A DNA stretch of 64,000 bases, taken from Nectonema munidae (Eukaryota > Nematomorpha > Nectonematoida > Nectonematidae). Positions 41,811-54,214 of this stretch are shown here, piece after piece. The stretch spans positions 310,001 to 374,000 of the forward strand of contig JAUIRK010000144.1 in assembly GCA_030549495.1 (NCBI GenBank), written 5' to 3'. A program made the position numbers and the translations under genes. Numbering within the stretch: position 1 is the first letter of the stretch; each line of letters starts with the position of its first letter. The notes beneath the pieces were generated by a model. It searched no databases. It was not told the DNA's origin and worked only from the letters and a program-made list of their open reading frames with translations.

Positions 41811-44393
41811 TTAACCCTTTTTCCGCCTAAGTAACTTTTTTTAATGTTTTTTTCGTTACATTAACATATAAATAGATTTACTGAACAGTTTTTTTATTTT
41901 TTTCTTCATTATTTATCTGTAAAATATTTGCATGTTCCCATATGGCAACGTTAGGCATACAATGAATGAAAATTTAAAGCTAATTTTATTTATATGCATG
42001 ATTATTAAACATATACTATTCTTTATTATGATATTGTAAAAAACATTGAAAACCCTTGGAATAGTGCAATCTGACTTTACATTTTATACATTTAGATCAC
42101 GTGTTTTTTGACAGATCCCACATCTTCCTTGAGACTGAGTAATGGTTCTTTCTTGTCATATCGTATAGAATCAGGCAGATTGGAGTGTTTACCACCTCTG
42201 AATTGCCTTCTGCTAATTGAAGATTTCATTAGAACAATTGCTATTTCTCGTCTGAAATCCAGATGACTTGTGCATTTTCTGTCTTTTGCAAATAATTTGC
42301 AATAAAACCTCCATGCTGCCACCACTGAAATATTGATCAAGTTTGTCATCCAAGGCCACCACCACTTTTTTGCCCTTATCATTGGCCTGTATGAGTTCAA
42401 CAGTTGATCAAACAAATATAGATAAGTTTCGGTTGCTGAATCATTTTTCTTCCAACACCTTTTGAAAAGCGAGTGGTTCGTTCAAGTGGAGTGTGAGTGA
42501 AAATGGTGCTCGCAATGAAAACTATGCTGTTATCGAACCACTTACAGAGAAAAACGCTTTCATTGCAACAAAAATCAAAATTTCCTTTACCTTCCTTTTT
42601 CAGTAGCATGTCAGATTTCATAAAATCACTTCCACCTTCTGTTCTATTTCTTCTGATTGTACTTGTTGATCAAATTTTTTATTTTTCAACAACTCCAACA
42701 ACTTTATTGAGGTAAAAAAATTATCGAAGTACAATTCATGATTTTCAGGACTTGAATTTTCGAACACAGTTTCCATCAAACTCATCACAACATGCACTCC
42801 TAAAGGCTTTTTGCTGCATTTTTAGGTACTTTTACCTGTATAAATTATAAGTCACCACAAAGTGCCTAAATCTTGTAGCCAAACCTTATTCGTTTTCCTT
42901 TCATATACATTTTGCAGCTGTTTCCCAGAGTAAGGAACCATACTTTCATCAATACTTAGCTTTTCATGTGAAAAACTCCAAATTTTATTAAATTTTTGTT
43001 CATCAGATTATACAAGAAAGAAACTTTTGCCAATTTGTTTCCTTTTTCAAATTTTTCATTGTCACATGGGTGGAAGTATTTTTTGATCTTCAAAAATTTA
43101 TCCTTGCTCATTGTTTGGGAAACAAAAGGAACTTTCAAATCAGAATTATTACTCCAGTAATCTCTTCAGATGTCACAAAGTGGTAGCCAGAGAAAATCAA
43201 AATATCTACAAATTGTTTGATTAGTACAGGAAAAAGTAGGGTTGTTTTTATCTCTTTTTGCATAATTTGTTCAAGAAGGTACTCGGAAAAAAAATTCTGT
43301 GAAAAAGAGACACCATATTTCAAAGAAAGAATTTCTTATCAAGTCTGGATAACTTTCTTCCAATTTGACACAGGATTTTTTGGATAGAGTTTTTGAGAAA
43401 TGGTTCGCCTTTTTCCATCTTGATTTATTTTTGGAAGTTTTACCAATAGTTTCTACATCATCATTAGAAGCTTCATCAAACTCCAACTCCATTTTTCCTG
43501 CAGGTTCAAACAACTTTAAATTCATCACTAAAGGCTCCTTCTTCTTCACTTGGAACACTATTATCACCAGTGATTGGAGGTATAATCTTTGCACCAAGAT
43601 TATTTTCTTGAATATAACCCAATGCTTCGTCAAGTGTGACAAGTTCAAAAACTTTTTTTGAGAACTCATGGTAATGCGAGCGTAGAAAAAACGAATGGAA
43701 GTAAAATTACGCAAAATCAAAAAAATAGATTTGTTAAACTAGACAAAATCAATATTTGCTTTTATGACTGCACCACAGATGCACATGAAAAATATGATTG
43801 ATTAGCACATGCGTGTGTTGCTATTTTATTTGTTGGATGTTTACATACACACGATGTATTCGTGTTTCTATATGACTGCATTTGTACCTTATGATTGCAT
43901 GTATTTTTTACTAAATATATTGCTATGCTACATCTCGTATGCATGCCTAGTCTGTTATATTTTACTTTTTTGTGTGTTAGGCTCTATTTATGTTTTTCGT
44001 CTGTGATAAATTCTTTTTATATGATATAAATGTATATATACTTACTTGTAAGTGCACTCCTAGTTCCTAACGTTCCCAAATGTTTACAAATTCAAGTTAG
44101 AGAGTATGTTTACATTTTTGTTTGTATAGCTACTTTGGGAAAATGCATAAAACCAGTTTTTAATTCGAAAAATCATGCAAAACACGATCTGGCCCAAATT
44201 TTTCATTTTTTTCTTTAAATTATATGGTTAAAAAAGGAACATTTATGGAATTAAACGAAAATCTTCTTTCCTTACAAAAATTTATATCTTTTCACATGAA
44301 ATTTTGGAAAATAAAATTTTGTTGAGTTTAAAGAAACTTTTCGCTTTTCAAAAATATGTTCCGATATGGGAACATTAGGCGCTAAAGTGTTAA
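41811..44393 (-). mobile_element. piggyBac element with both TTAA ends
   Basis: TTAACCCTTTTTCCGCCTAA at 41811 and, in inverse, TTAACACTTTAGCGCCTAAT at 44393; TTAA on both sides is the piggyBac target. 2.58 kb with one minus-strand transposase gene in pieces (see next entry). A subterminal copy of the end motif, gttcccatatggcaacgtta, lies at 41934. It sits 177 bp downstream of the ING stop codon. Confidence 0.88.
41990..43720 (-). pseudogene. piggyBac transposase (PGBD-like), frameshifted
   Basis: Minus-strand reading finds the family in order: N-terminal LDEALGYIQENNLGAKIIPP (~43630-43570); acidic linker; MSKDKFLKIKKYFHPCDNEK (~43110); first Asp block SIDESMVPYSGKQLQNVYER (~42955-42895); second Asp block ENHELYFDNFFTS (~42745-42710); RAKKWWWPWMTNLINISVVA (~42375); and a cysteine-rich C-terminus KCIKCKVRLHYSKGFQCF (~42085-42035). 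The blocks lie in different frames with at least five shifts, so the enzyme is dead. The 5' end of the gene has a shift in an A7 run soon after the ATG at 43669. Confidence 0.85.
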
Positions 44394-44559
44394 CAAATAT
44401 AGCGTAATATCCCGATCAATCATGACAAAAACATGTACTTCGATAACATTGGAATAAACTTTGAAAGTGTATATACACTTACTTTTTGAATCACGTTTTT
44501 GGCACGAAGATGAATTCCTTCTTCGTAATCATTCGGCATTCATCGACATAGTGTCGTTT

Positions 44560-45250
44560 ATATTCAAAAATATATATAATATAATCTTTTAAACTCACAA
44601 AAGAATGGAGGAATCCAATGAATTCTTATAATTTTATCTATTATAATCTTTCTAACTGTCAAAAGAATAAAGGCATTCAAAACCCTATCATAAGTTTATT
44701 CACTATAATCAAATTGCATATTACTACCATTTAGGATAAAAGTGGCTCCTTGTATGATTTGATATAATAACAGAAGGGAGACAACGGTGTAAAGATCATT
44801 GTGATTTTGAGTATAGCTAGATATTCCGTTGTCTTTAATTTAATACTGTTTATAATAAAGTTTGCTCCGCGCTTGATTTGAAATAATAAAAATGGGGAGA
44901 CAATTGGGTTGAAGTGATTCATTGCGTTTTTGAATATTCTTTCAAATACATTGATTTTGCTGTGCTTTTAATCTAATACTTTCCCTAATTGCTTCTTGTT
45001 AGATTTGAAGTAATAAACATCGGAAGACAACTTGGTAAAAATTATTGTGTTTTTGAAAGGGGATATGAAGGCAATTTTTAATGATCTCTATGTTATAGTG
45101 ATACTATAAAGAAGTATTAGAAGAAAATAAGAGATTTTTGGGCTTAGGGTTTGATAATGTCATTATTAAAGTATATTTGCAAAAAGAATGAAGATTTTTA
45201 GGCTTATGGTTCGATAATGACATCTTTAAGACATATTTTCAAAAAGTGAA
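44560..45250. repeat. Composite repeat with three ~120-bp units
   Basis: Three diverged direct units start at about 44745, 44863 and 44991 ('gctcc/gcttc..gatttgaaataataa' then 'ggggagacaa..ttggt'). The left flank (44600-44700) and right flank (45110-45250) match, in reverse, the repeats at 1342-1690. Non-coding. Confidence 0.55.
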
Positions 45251-45578
45251 ACTGGGGTAGATGAACGCAAGCTGTAATCTTTTTCATAATGAAGTGGTTT
45301 TAGCTATGCGCTGATTACACTTTGAATGTCAACAATGCAAGAGCAAATATATGCATGCATCGATCATAAATCAATAATAATAATAAATATCAAATGGTGT
45401 AAACACGCGCCAAGATTTAGTGTGTTGTAAAAATCATTACAGCGTTCATTCTTCTATGCTGGTAAGAGTATTAATGAATACGATGAGTGAACAGAAAGCC
45501 AGTAAAAATGATTGATGAGTTGCATAAATTATTAAATACCAAATAATTTCAACAAAATAGGATATTTTGTAAGGATAC
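45251..45578. other. AT-rich intergenic sequence
   Basis: No gene supported; contains a short (aat/ata) run near 45365-45390. Confidence 0.4.
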
Positions 45579-45587
45579 ATGGGCACT

Positions 45588-47858
45588 AGGGTGATTCATA
45601 AAAAAATTTTTTTGAGAATTTTTAAATGACACCACTCTTAAAGGTGGAGTAATAATATTAAAAAAACAATAATTAATTTTTTTTTTTCAATTTTGAAAAA
45701 AGCTCCCCCTCCTTAACAAAAAACAATTAACATATTGATATTTAAAATTATTGTTTATAAACAACATTGTAAATTTAAAAAAATCAATAATTTATCATTC
45801 ACTGATTTATCTATTCATTCATAATTGTTTATAAACGTTTAGAATAAATGAGTTCTAAAAATTATATTCAAAGCGTTCAAAAAACAAATCTGTTTGGAAA
45901 AATAACCTCAATTGCAAGCAAAAAAGAGATAACAATTTTCCCATGGTTGAAACGCTTAAAAAACTTACCAGGATACCAACAAACAGACAAATTTTGGGTA
46001 ATTTCAAATTTTTATTCACAAAATATAGGAATCAAGATGAGAGAATTAAATTCATGTTGAATGACATCCAAACTCTCTGGGAAAAAATTTGGATTTTTCT
46101 ATATTGTCGCCCGCATTGATATGAACAAAGTTGAAGTGCTTAATTGAATTAGATAACAAAAACAAAAAACGACAAAACATCAAGTTAAAAAACTAGGCAC
46201 TTTCTCAACTCTTTGACGTAACAAAAGTCACTGGTTTGGGGAAATGTTTTGAAGATGAGGAACTTTACAAGGCACAAATTGAAAGTGGAGGAAGAGTTGG
46301 TTTTTCCACGTTAAAATCAGCATCACCTACTTCAATCCATCGGAGAAAAAGAATAAAACTTTCCATGTCAACATCAAGCCAAGCTCTTTCTGCATCATCT
46401 GATGAAGACTCAAATCAAGATGTAAATTTTTCACCATCTAGTACATCATCATTATCATCTATTTCAGATAAGCCTCAAAAAAGGCAGAGAGGAGCATCAG
46501 GCAAAGCACTTTCACTACTCAAAAAAGTAACTTATCAACTCACAAAACCCCAAAAGTACTGGCCTGTATAAAAAGGCAAGGGATTGAATTACCGGTATCT
46601 AGCCAATCAAGCATATGGAAGCGAGTAATTAATTAAAGAAGGAAAAGAAATGAAAAAAAGAATCAAGCAATTCTTCGAAAGTAAAATAATGCGCTGTCTT
46701 GTCTTCAATTTGATGGTGAAAAGTTAAAAGGAGAGGAATATCAAGTTGTGCAAATGAAAAATTGTGTTTATGAAATAAAGCTTGGCGTTTTATGTTGTGA
46801 TAACAGTTCAGCAAAGACAATAAATACGTCATGAAGTCAAAAGTTTGCTGGAAGAATATGACCAATGGAAAAGCATTGCAATGATTATCTCAGACACTAC
46901 AGCGATTAATACGTGCTCAAAAGGAGGAATTGTAAAGTTGATTCAAGATGATGTTTTGATGAAAGGCTTTGAAAAACCTCAATTCATTGGGTGTCAGCAC
47001 CATATTTTGGGTTTGATTATAAAACACATCATGAACTTTAATTTTCCTGAAAAAACTAAAAAACCTGAAACAAATGATTTCTTTATTGAAAAAAAGCTAT
47101 GAAAGCCTACAAAAAAAGTATGTCCCAACTATAAATTGTCAACAAAAATTGAAAAATCCGGGCTGGTGTGATGACTTTAAGTTTTTTTATGAACTTTGTG
47201 ATCATTACCGTTATTACCAATTGACTTCAGAAAATCCGATAATACACTGGAAAAAATTTCAAAATCTGAGCCACTACTCAGATCAGAACTCTCGAGTCAT
47301 TCATGCCCTCATTGGCTTTTTTTTGATTCCAGAATTCAGTGACAATCTTAAAAAGGTTTGTGACTTTATTTCTTATGCTTGGAGCGAAGCATGGTTTTCT
47401 TCCCAAAGGTATGATCCATTTGTTTTTGATAAACTTTTGGAAGCTATCAAAAAAACTGGATGTGAAAAAGCTGAAAAATGTCTAAAAAATCATTGGATAA
47501 CAGAAAAGTGATGGAAGAAATTTACAATAATTCTAAAAAAAATGAATATCTGAATCTCAAGTTTATAGGTAAAAATGATTTTTGAAAACCTGTATTTTTA
47601 AGTTTTTTTTCAATAAAATGTTATTTTTGACTTAAATATATTATATTTCTATGGTTTAAAACTGTTTTCAATAAAAAAAATCTGAAATAATAAGGAGTGT
47701 AAATATTAATTTTAATAGTGTTTTTAATTTTTTTACCGCACCAGGAGAGGGAGGTTTTTTAAAAACTGTCAAAAATGAGTTTAATTTTTGTAATCCACAC
47801 ATAAAATTTCCTCTTATGCACATGGTGTCAAAAAATTTTTTTTTTATAAATCACCTTA
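45588..47858 (+). mobile_element. 2.27-kb DNA transposon with exact 9-bp duplication, CxxH transposase
   Basis: Flanked by ATGGGCACT at 45579-45587 and 47859-47867. The TIRs are AGGGTGATTCATAAAAAAAT and inverse tAAGGTGATTTATAAAAAAA, each followed by TTTTTTGA(c)ACC-like text. One gene in pieces fills the inside (45848-47515). The 9-bp duplication fits Mutator-like or Rehavkus/Phantom-type elements better than hAT (8) or piggyBac (TTAA), but the transposase family is not one I can place with certainty. Confidence 0.75.
45848..47515 (+). pseudogene. Transposase-like protein of unclassified CxxH family
   Basis: Frames in order: 45848-46060 (SKNYIQSVQKTNLFGKITSI); 46236-46571 (Ser-rich linker ASSDEDSNQDVNFSPSST); 46845-47102 (SIAMIISDTTAINTCSKGGI, then KPQFIGCQHHILGLIIKHIM); 47074-47511 (LKNPGWCDDFKFFYELCDHY, then HYSDQNSRVIHALIGFFLIP, SYAWSEAWFSSQRYDPFVFD). 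SDTT-NT..KGG(I/V) and GCQHH(I/V)L look like an acidic catalytic block and the CxxH motif of an RNase H-fold transposase. The same layout occurs in many uncharacterised arthropod and cnidarian proteins I recall. About three to four frame breaks make this copy inactive. Confidence 0.6.
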
Positions 47859-47867
47859 ATGGGCACT

Positions 47868-48958
47868 CTTAATCATTAAATTCGTAGAGATTAAAATTAT
47901 AAGATTTTGTAATTACGGCTGTATCAATTTAGCTGACCATAAGGTAAGTTACATTTCATAGGATTTTTGGATAAAACAATTTTTTACAACTTTGAAATGT
48001 AAAAATACTATCCTCTTTTATTAAATTTGGTATCTTTTTTAAAAAGCATTGATAAAATTAATAAAGTGACAAAACATAAAATAAAAAACTAACTCAATTT
48101 AATTTTCTTTCAAAAAATTCAAAAGAATTTCAAAAATATTATAATTTTTTGACCATCAAAATGTAGAAGTGTTCAATATGTAAAAATTGACCCTTAAAAA
48201 GTAAAAGGATTTTTTTATTTTTTTTAAATAGTCTTTTTTTAACTTAAAGTATAGGAAAACTATTTTAAAGTGTATTAAATTTGAAGGTGAAAAAACAACA
48301 ATATAAAATGGCGAAGTTTAATTTTATTTGAAACATAAAAGTGAACTGACCCTACAAATAAAACAATATCAAATTATTGAGTGACTTTTTCCAATATAAG
48401 TAATATCAAAAAAAATTTTTTTTTTAATTTGGAAAAATGAGTTTAAAGAGCATAAATCGAGGCTATAAAACGAAAAAATATTTTAAACTACCGAATTCCC
48501 GAAAAATACTTGGGTAAGTATAGGCGTCATTTAATTTTAACTTGTTATCTAGCAAAATATGTTATAGGTACTACTTAGAAAACCTTCCTAACAAGTTTCA
48601 TGCCAAAAGAAGAGTATATAGAGATGATTTTGTCCTATTACATGAAAATTTAAAAAAATAAAATATGCCTGCATCCATCTCTATTTGTAGATTTAAAGAT
48701 ATACATTGTATATTTTAAAAAAATTAACAAACCTTCGAAATCGTGTCACGAAAAAAGTCGTCATCTATCCATGCATAAGTAAGTAACTTATATATAGCTT
48801 CCAGAGGAAAAAAAATTTTGATCATCATAGCTTTAATTTTTCTGGGATTTAATATATTTTGTATTATTAGAAAATATGCAAATTTTCACTAAGAAATTTT
48901 GATTGGGAGTTGGTTTTCTGGGGTTCATAAAAAAATCAAACTTATATATTTAGATATA
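47868..48958. other. Very AT-rich intergenic sequence
   Basis: No gene or clear repeat supported; many A/T runs. Confidence 0.45.
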
Positions 48959-48959
48959 T

Positions 48960-49136
48960 AGCATGTCTGGCAAACGCCTATACTTTGTATGTTACATATA
49001 CTTTCTATACATTTCTTTGTTATCTCCCGTGGTCTTGCCAGACCACTGATATAGTGTGTCTGGCAAACGCTTATACTTTGTATGTTACCTATACTTTCTA
49101 TACATTTCATTGCTTCCCGTGGTCTTGCCATACCAC
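48960..49136. repeat. Direct duplication of a ~90-bp unit
   Basis: Two copies of gtctggcaaacgcctatact ... ctatacatttctttg ... cccgtggtcttgcca, at 48966-49049 and 49057-49135. Each copy starts with TGTCTGGCAAA and ends GGTCTTGCCAGACC, so each is itself an inverted-ended unit. The GGTCTGGCAAGACC core is shared with 1733-1770. Confidence 0.65.
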
Positions 49137-49139
49137 TGG

Positions 49140-49890
49140 TAACAAACAAAAGAATATTTGGATATTTTTAGTACCAAATTTGAATTTGCTTTGTGTCAAT
49201 TTGAACTTGAAAAGATTTTAGTGTGGTATTTGCACTTTTTGGCTGAGTATTTGAAAGTGCAATCGAAGTTGTCATCCAATATCTAATAAGTACATAAAAT
49301 TGATAGAATAAAGATGTTATTGTGAAATGAAGTAGAATATTAACAGCTTTGCCAGTAATTTGTCTGTATTCTTAATTAAAAAACGAATCATATATTGAAA
49401 AATATAATGAAATATGCTTTCTCATCATCTAAAATGATATACAAAAAGTAAATTCAGAAGTAAAATGTCTTTATTCAAATAAAATTTTTGGGAGATTAAT
49501 GTTGGATCACTATAGTCATCAACTGATTTTCAAATACCAACGGGAGAGTTTGAATACAATTCGATCAAATTATATACAACATTGGTTATAGTAAGTTAAT
49601 ATATGCCATTTTAAAATCTATTGTGTGCTTTTGCAATTCTATTTAGTCTTTTTGCAATTCTATTTTGTCCTTTTTCAATTCTATCTGAATTAAATTTTTG
49701 ATTTTGTTATGTTTATATTGTTTTGATATGTGTCAATTTTATTTAAAGTCCACCGTGGGAAAATTCTAGTCCGGGAATTATCAGAAAATAATTTCCAGTA
49801 ATAGCCTACTGTTCTTCTCTTCTTAGGAGTACCTGTTTTCTGAACTTTACACGCTTTCATTCTTATGTTTTATTTTTTAATATGATCTCT
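49140..49890. other. Non-coding flank of hAT gene
   Basis: No ORF. Contains a short triple repeat near 49628-49690 ('ttttgcaattctatttagtc' type). A strong splice-acceptor-like tract (ttgttcttttcag) precedes the hAT ORF at 49892-49904. Confidence 0.35.
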
Positions 49891-49891
49891 C

Positions 49892-51583
49892 TTGTTCTTT
49901 TCAGGTCTGCAAGTGATGATGTCGAAAAAATGGATATATTCCGAAGCATATCTAGACTTCGGTTTTACGTTCGTTGTGAATAACGGGGAACATCTGCCAC
50001 AATGTGTCATCTGCACAAATACCTTGGGGAATGGTAGCATGAAATCATTCCAGCTGAAGCAACATCTTCAAGGATGCCACCCCGAACTACAGAACAAGGA
50101 TCATGAATACTTCAAGCTGAAACAAAATTATCTGAAGAACTCAACTGGAACGTTTCGCCAGCAAACGGACGCTATTGTGAAAGCGTCATACGAAGTCTCG
50201 TACAAGATTGCGAGAGAAAAGAAACCACACACAATTGGTGAAGCCCTCTATGCTGCAGTGCGTGAAGTTAGTCCTTGGTAAGGCTGCCTACAACAAGATG
50301 ACCCATATTTCCCTTTCAAACAACACGATTCGGTCACGGATCAATGATATGGCTGAGAGCATCAAGAACCAAGTTATTCAACAGGTTCGAAGGTCACCGT
50401 TTTTTTCGATTCAACTTGACGAATCGACAGATGTTGCTAATTGAATTCCTCTTCTGTGAACCTCTCCAGACCACGACCAAAGCTCAGGATGTTATGGACC
50501 TTATCAATGGCTTTTTCGAAGACAGCAACATCAGCTGGGAGTCTCTGGTTGGGGTGTGCATGGATGGTGCCCCAGCCATGCTTGGCTCTCGATTGGGGCT
50601 CGTCACGCAAAAGAATCTGGCAGTGGAATCGACACACTGTCTTATCCACAAAGAGGCGCTTGCTTCGAGAACTCTCTCCAAGAACTTCAAGCAGCATCTC
50701 GAGACTGTAATCAAAGTCGTCAAATTTATCAAGGGTTTCGCTCTGAACACTCACCCGTTCCGTTGGCTCTCTGAAGATATGGAAGCCGACCGACCACGAA
50801 TCGTTGCTGTTTCATACTCAGGTGAGGTGGCTCTCAAAGGAAAACATGTTGCAGTGAGTCCTGGAATTGTGTGATGAGGCGGTAGCCTTCCTCCGGGCCC
50901 AAGAGAATGTTGTGCTTCTGGAGGCGTTGAAGGGTGAGTTTTTCCGTGTGCGGCTGTCTTACTTGTCCGATATTTACGGTGCATTGAAGGAGTTCAACAG
51001 GAAATTGCAGGGCAAAGGGACCAACATTCTTTTTCAGTAGGACAAGATCAGAGCTCTAAACTGGAAATGTGGAAGAAAAGAGTTTTTCCTCATTTCTCAG
51101 TCTGAACGAATGTGTGGAAGATATGGAGGATGGTCTGCCTGATCCAATAGCAGAGGATATCAAACAACACCTCGAAGGCTTGGAAGAAGAATTCAAGTAC
51201 TACTTCCCGGGGATCACAAATGAGAGCAACGAGAACAAGCTTATCAGAGGAACGTTGATGATGTGCTAGAAGCGTGGCAGGAAGAGTTCCTGGACTTGAA
51301 AAATGACTCTGGAGGGAAGGATGCCTTCGAAAATACGGAACTGGAAGAATTTTGGACCCAAGTCCGAGGAACCTACCCACTTCTTGCGACCATTGTTCTG
51401 CGGATATTGGTCCAGTTTTCTTCCACCTACCTGTGTGAGACAGGATTTTCTCCACTGGTACACCTCAAAACAAAGGCACGCAAGAAGTGTGAGGTGGAGG
51501 CGAATCTTCGATGTACGCTCTCCATAACTCCCCCAAACATTGAAGGACTTGTGAACGGCAAACAATGCCAGAAGTCACACTAA
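49892..51583 (+). pseudogene. ZBED5-like hAT transposase, recent copy
   Basis: The protein begins MMSKKWIYSEAYLDFGFTFV (ATG 49916 or 49919), with a BED finger PQCVICTN...LKQHLQGCHPE, then IAREKKPHTIGEAL, MTHISLSNNTIRSRINDMAE and [12 protein letters not shown] (catalytic Asp). Next come SWESLVGVCMDGAPAMLGSR, THCLIHKEALASRTLS (CxxH), LNTHPFRWLS and the dimerisation block FSSTYLCETGFSPLVHLKTK to PPNIEGLV. Unlike its surroundings it is GC-rich (near 50%) and retains almost all of the ~600-residue protein, but it is split by about four to five frameshifts or stops (near 50265, 50440, 50870, 51040, 51265). It is far better preserved than the relative in ING intron 2. The ends of the element were not identified. 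Confidence 0.85.
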
Positions 51584-53510
51584 AAGGCTGTGTTAGTGTT
51601 CTTATTCAATACAATTTAATTTTAGCTGTGTTTGTGCATTTGAAATAAAAATTAGTAAATAGACTCAGTATGTTTTAAACTGTTCTTTCTCTCATACACA
51701 TGAAGGGGGAATATGTAACCTTTTTTTCTTTTACTTTTAGCATTCAAAGTCAAATAACTTTTACAATAAAAAGTTTTTTCCAAGCTATAAAATATTCATC
51801 TACCTCATTTCTGGAGCGCTATCACATGGTCTAAGTTAAATGACCAGAGAGTGAGTTCATTGACCCGCACCTGAACTCTAAATTTTCTCACTTTTTCAAT
51901 TCCCGCGAGATGTTTCAAAAAATTTCAAGTGAGTTAAAGAACTTTTATAAATAAATGATTTTGTAAAAAAAAATTTGGAAAAAAATACCATTTTTTATAA
52001 AAAAAGGTTTGAATTTTCAAAAAGTTGACATTTTTGATTCAAAAATTTTACATCAAAAGAAAATTATTTTTTTCTAATTTTTACATCATCTTATTCAAAA
52101 TTGTTAAATTTTATTTTAGAATTTTGAAAAATATTTATTTTTGTTATATTTTTTTTTATTTTAACAATTTTTAAAAAAAATTTTTTTCAAAATTTACAAT
52201 TTTTTAACTTTGAAAGAAAACTTTATGCGAGAAATTTATTTAAAAATATTTTAAACCATGCCTATCTTAAAGAGCATCCTTTTACCTACATTTTTGAATT
52301 ATTTTGGTTTTTAAAAAAATTCAAAAATTTTTTTTATAAGCCCTTGAATAATATCCACAATTTTGCTATGTTTCACTATATTTTGGCGTGTAAAATAAAA
52401 AATTAATTTTTTTTTTCATATTTTTTGCATATTCATAAAATAAACCTATTATTTAATCATACTACGGTGAAAAAATTGGAAAATATTTTTTTTCATTTTT
52501 TTTTAAATTGCTAGGGTTCCCTATAAAATTTTTGAAAAATTTCAAACTTATTCAATTTTTAATTTTAATATCTCATTTTAAAGGAAATTTTATACTGATT
52601 ACGAAAATGTAAAAATATTTTAAATTAATTTTTTTTAAAATACATTTTTTAGCCTTTGAACTTGAAAAAATGGCAAAAATTCCATCTTTGACCTTAAATC
52701 GATTCATTTCAAACAAATTACATATTCGCAATCAGCGTATCAAACTCTATCAGAATACGTTTTAAAATTTATTAATTTTCCATTTTTCAGGCCCTTTCAA
52801 CCGACCTCAAAATTATGACTTCACATATATTCAACAAAAAAGCAAGTTTTATATATTTTTAGAATCCTCTTATCATTCTAAATAACAATATAAACTTTAA
52901 TTTATCATAAATGTTTTAATTCAAAAAAAATTCATATATATTTGTATATTTTGTATATACGGGTTTAATGCACTTAATTTAACCAATCAAAAAATTCATT
53001 TGCATTAAAAAAATTTTACATTCTCAATATATCCAATTAAATGGCTGATGGGTTTATTTATTCTTCTCAGGAAAGATAACAAATTGTTGTTATATTTCAA
53101 ATCTATATTTTTAATAAAACAAGATTCTTTATTAAAGTTGTTTTTTTAATTTATAAATTTTGTAATTTAGATTTCTATAAATTGATTATTGTTATTGATA
53201 ATTTTTAAATAACAAGTTTTAGATTTCCTTAAAATCTTAATTATAAAGTTTATAAATTTTATTTTTCTAAACTCTATTACTTTAAAATTTTAATTTTTAA
53301 GTATTCAGTAGATTTAGTGCAAATTTATTTTTAAAATAAAGATCTATCTACTTTTGGTTAAGATTTTATATAGATTAAGTATAATTTATTTATATTATCT
53401 GCTTTAATTTATTTTTAATGATAATCTAGTTTGCTATTTCCTTTCTTTATTTTCTTTTTAAATGAGTAAAGATCTTTTAGATTTTATGTAGTAAATTGTC
53501 TTATCTTTGT
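51584..53510. other. Extremely AT-rich stretch
   Basis: After the hAT stop there is a possible poly(A) signal (AATAAA, 51644). From ~51950 on the sequence is dominated by A/T runs. No gene, RNA or structured repeat supported. Confidence 0.45.
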
Positions 53511-53512
53511 GT

Positions 53513-54190
53513 GTACCAATGATCTTTATGCGTACTAAGGATCTTTTTCAGAAATATCAACGTTTTTTAGAGGTACCAATGATGTTAACGGGGGTACGAA
53601 TGATCTTTACGGGTTCGTTCAGGAGATCTATATCATAGGGTAGCAATGATTTTAACAGGGCTTAACTTTCATGGGTACCAATGATCTTTAACTGGACGTA
53701 GGATCAGGTGGTACCAGTTATCTTTTTAAGGACATAGAATCACGGAGATACAAATGATCTTTTACAGGACCTAGAATCAAAGAGGTACCAATGATATTTT
53801 ACAGGACCTAGATTTACGGGGGTACCAATGATTTTTAACAGGACCTAAAATCACCATACCAATGATCTTTCACAGGACCTAGAATCACGCGCGTACCAAT
53901 GATCTTTACTAGGACCTAGAATCACAATACCAATGATCTTTAACAAGACCTAGAATCATGGGGGGTACCAATGATCTTTCACAGGACCTAGAATCATGGG
54001 GGTACCAAGGATCTTTTACAGGACCTAGAATCACGGGGTACCAAGGATCTTTTTCAGGACCTAGAATCACAGTACCAATGATCTTTAACTGGACCTAGAA
54101 TGTTACCAATGATCTTTAAGTGGACCTAGAATTTTACCAATGATCTTTAAGTGCACCTAGAATTTTACCAATGATCTTTAAGTGGACCTA
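53513..54190. repeat. Minisatellite of ~35-42-bp units
   Basis: About 16 diverged units of the type 'acaggacctagaatcacggg' + 'ggtaccaatgatcttta'. Units shorten toward the right, where the last four are ~31-36 bp ('tggacctagaattttaccaa'). The G/C-containing units stand out within AT-rich DNA. No ORF. Confidence 0.85.
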
Positions 54191-54214
54191 GATTTTTGGG
54201 ATCTAGAATCCTAC

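Noticed and set aside
43762-44218. Short Cys/Tyr-rich frames on both strands inside the piggyBac element
   Set aside because: Simple alternating T/A/G sequence (acatgtatg type) in the non-coding 5' part of the element; no family features.
50437-51565. Several long minus-strand frames opposite the hAT transposase
   Set aside because: Open only because the GC-rich transposase sequence has few stops in any frame; the plus strand carries the known domains.
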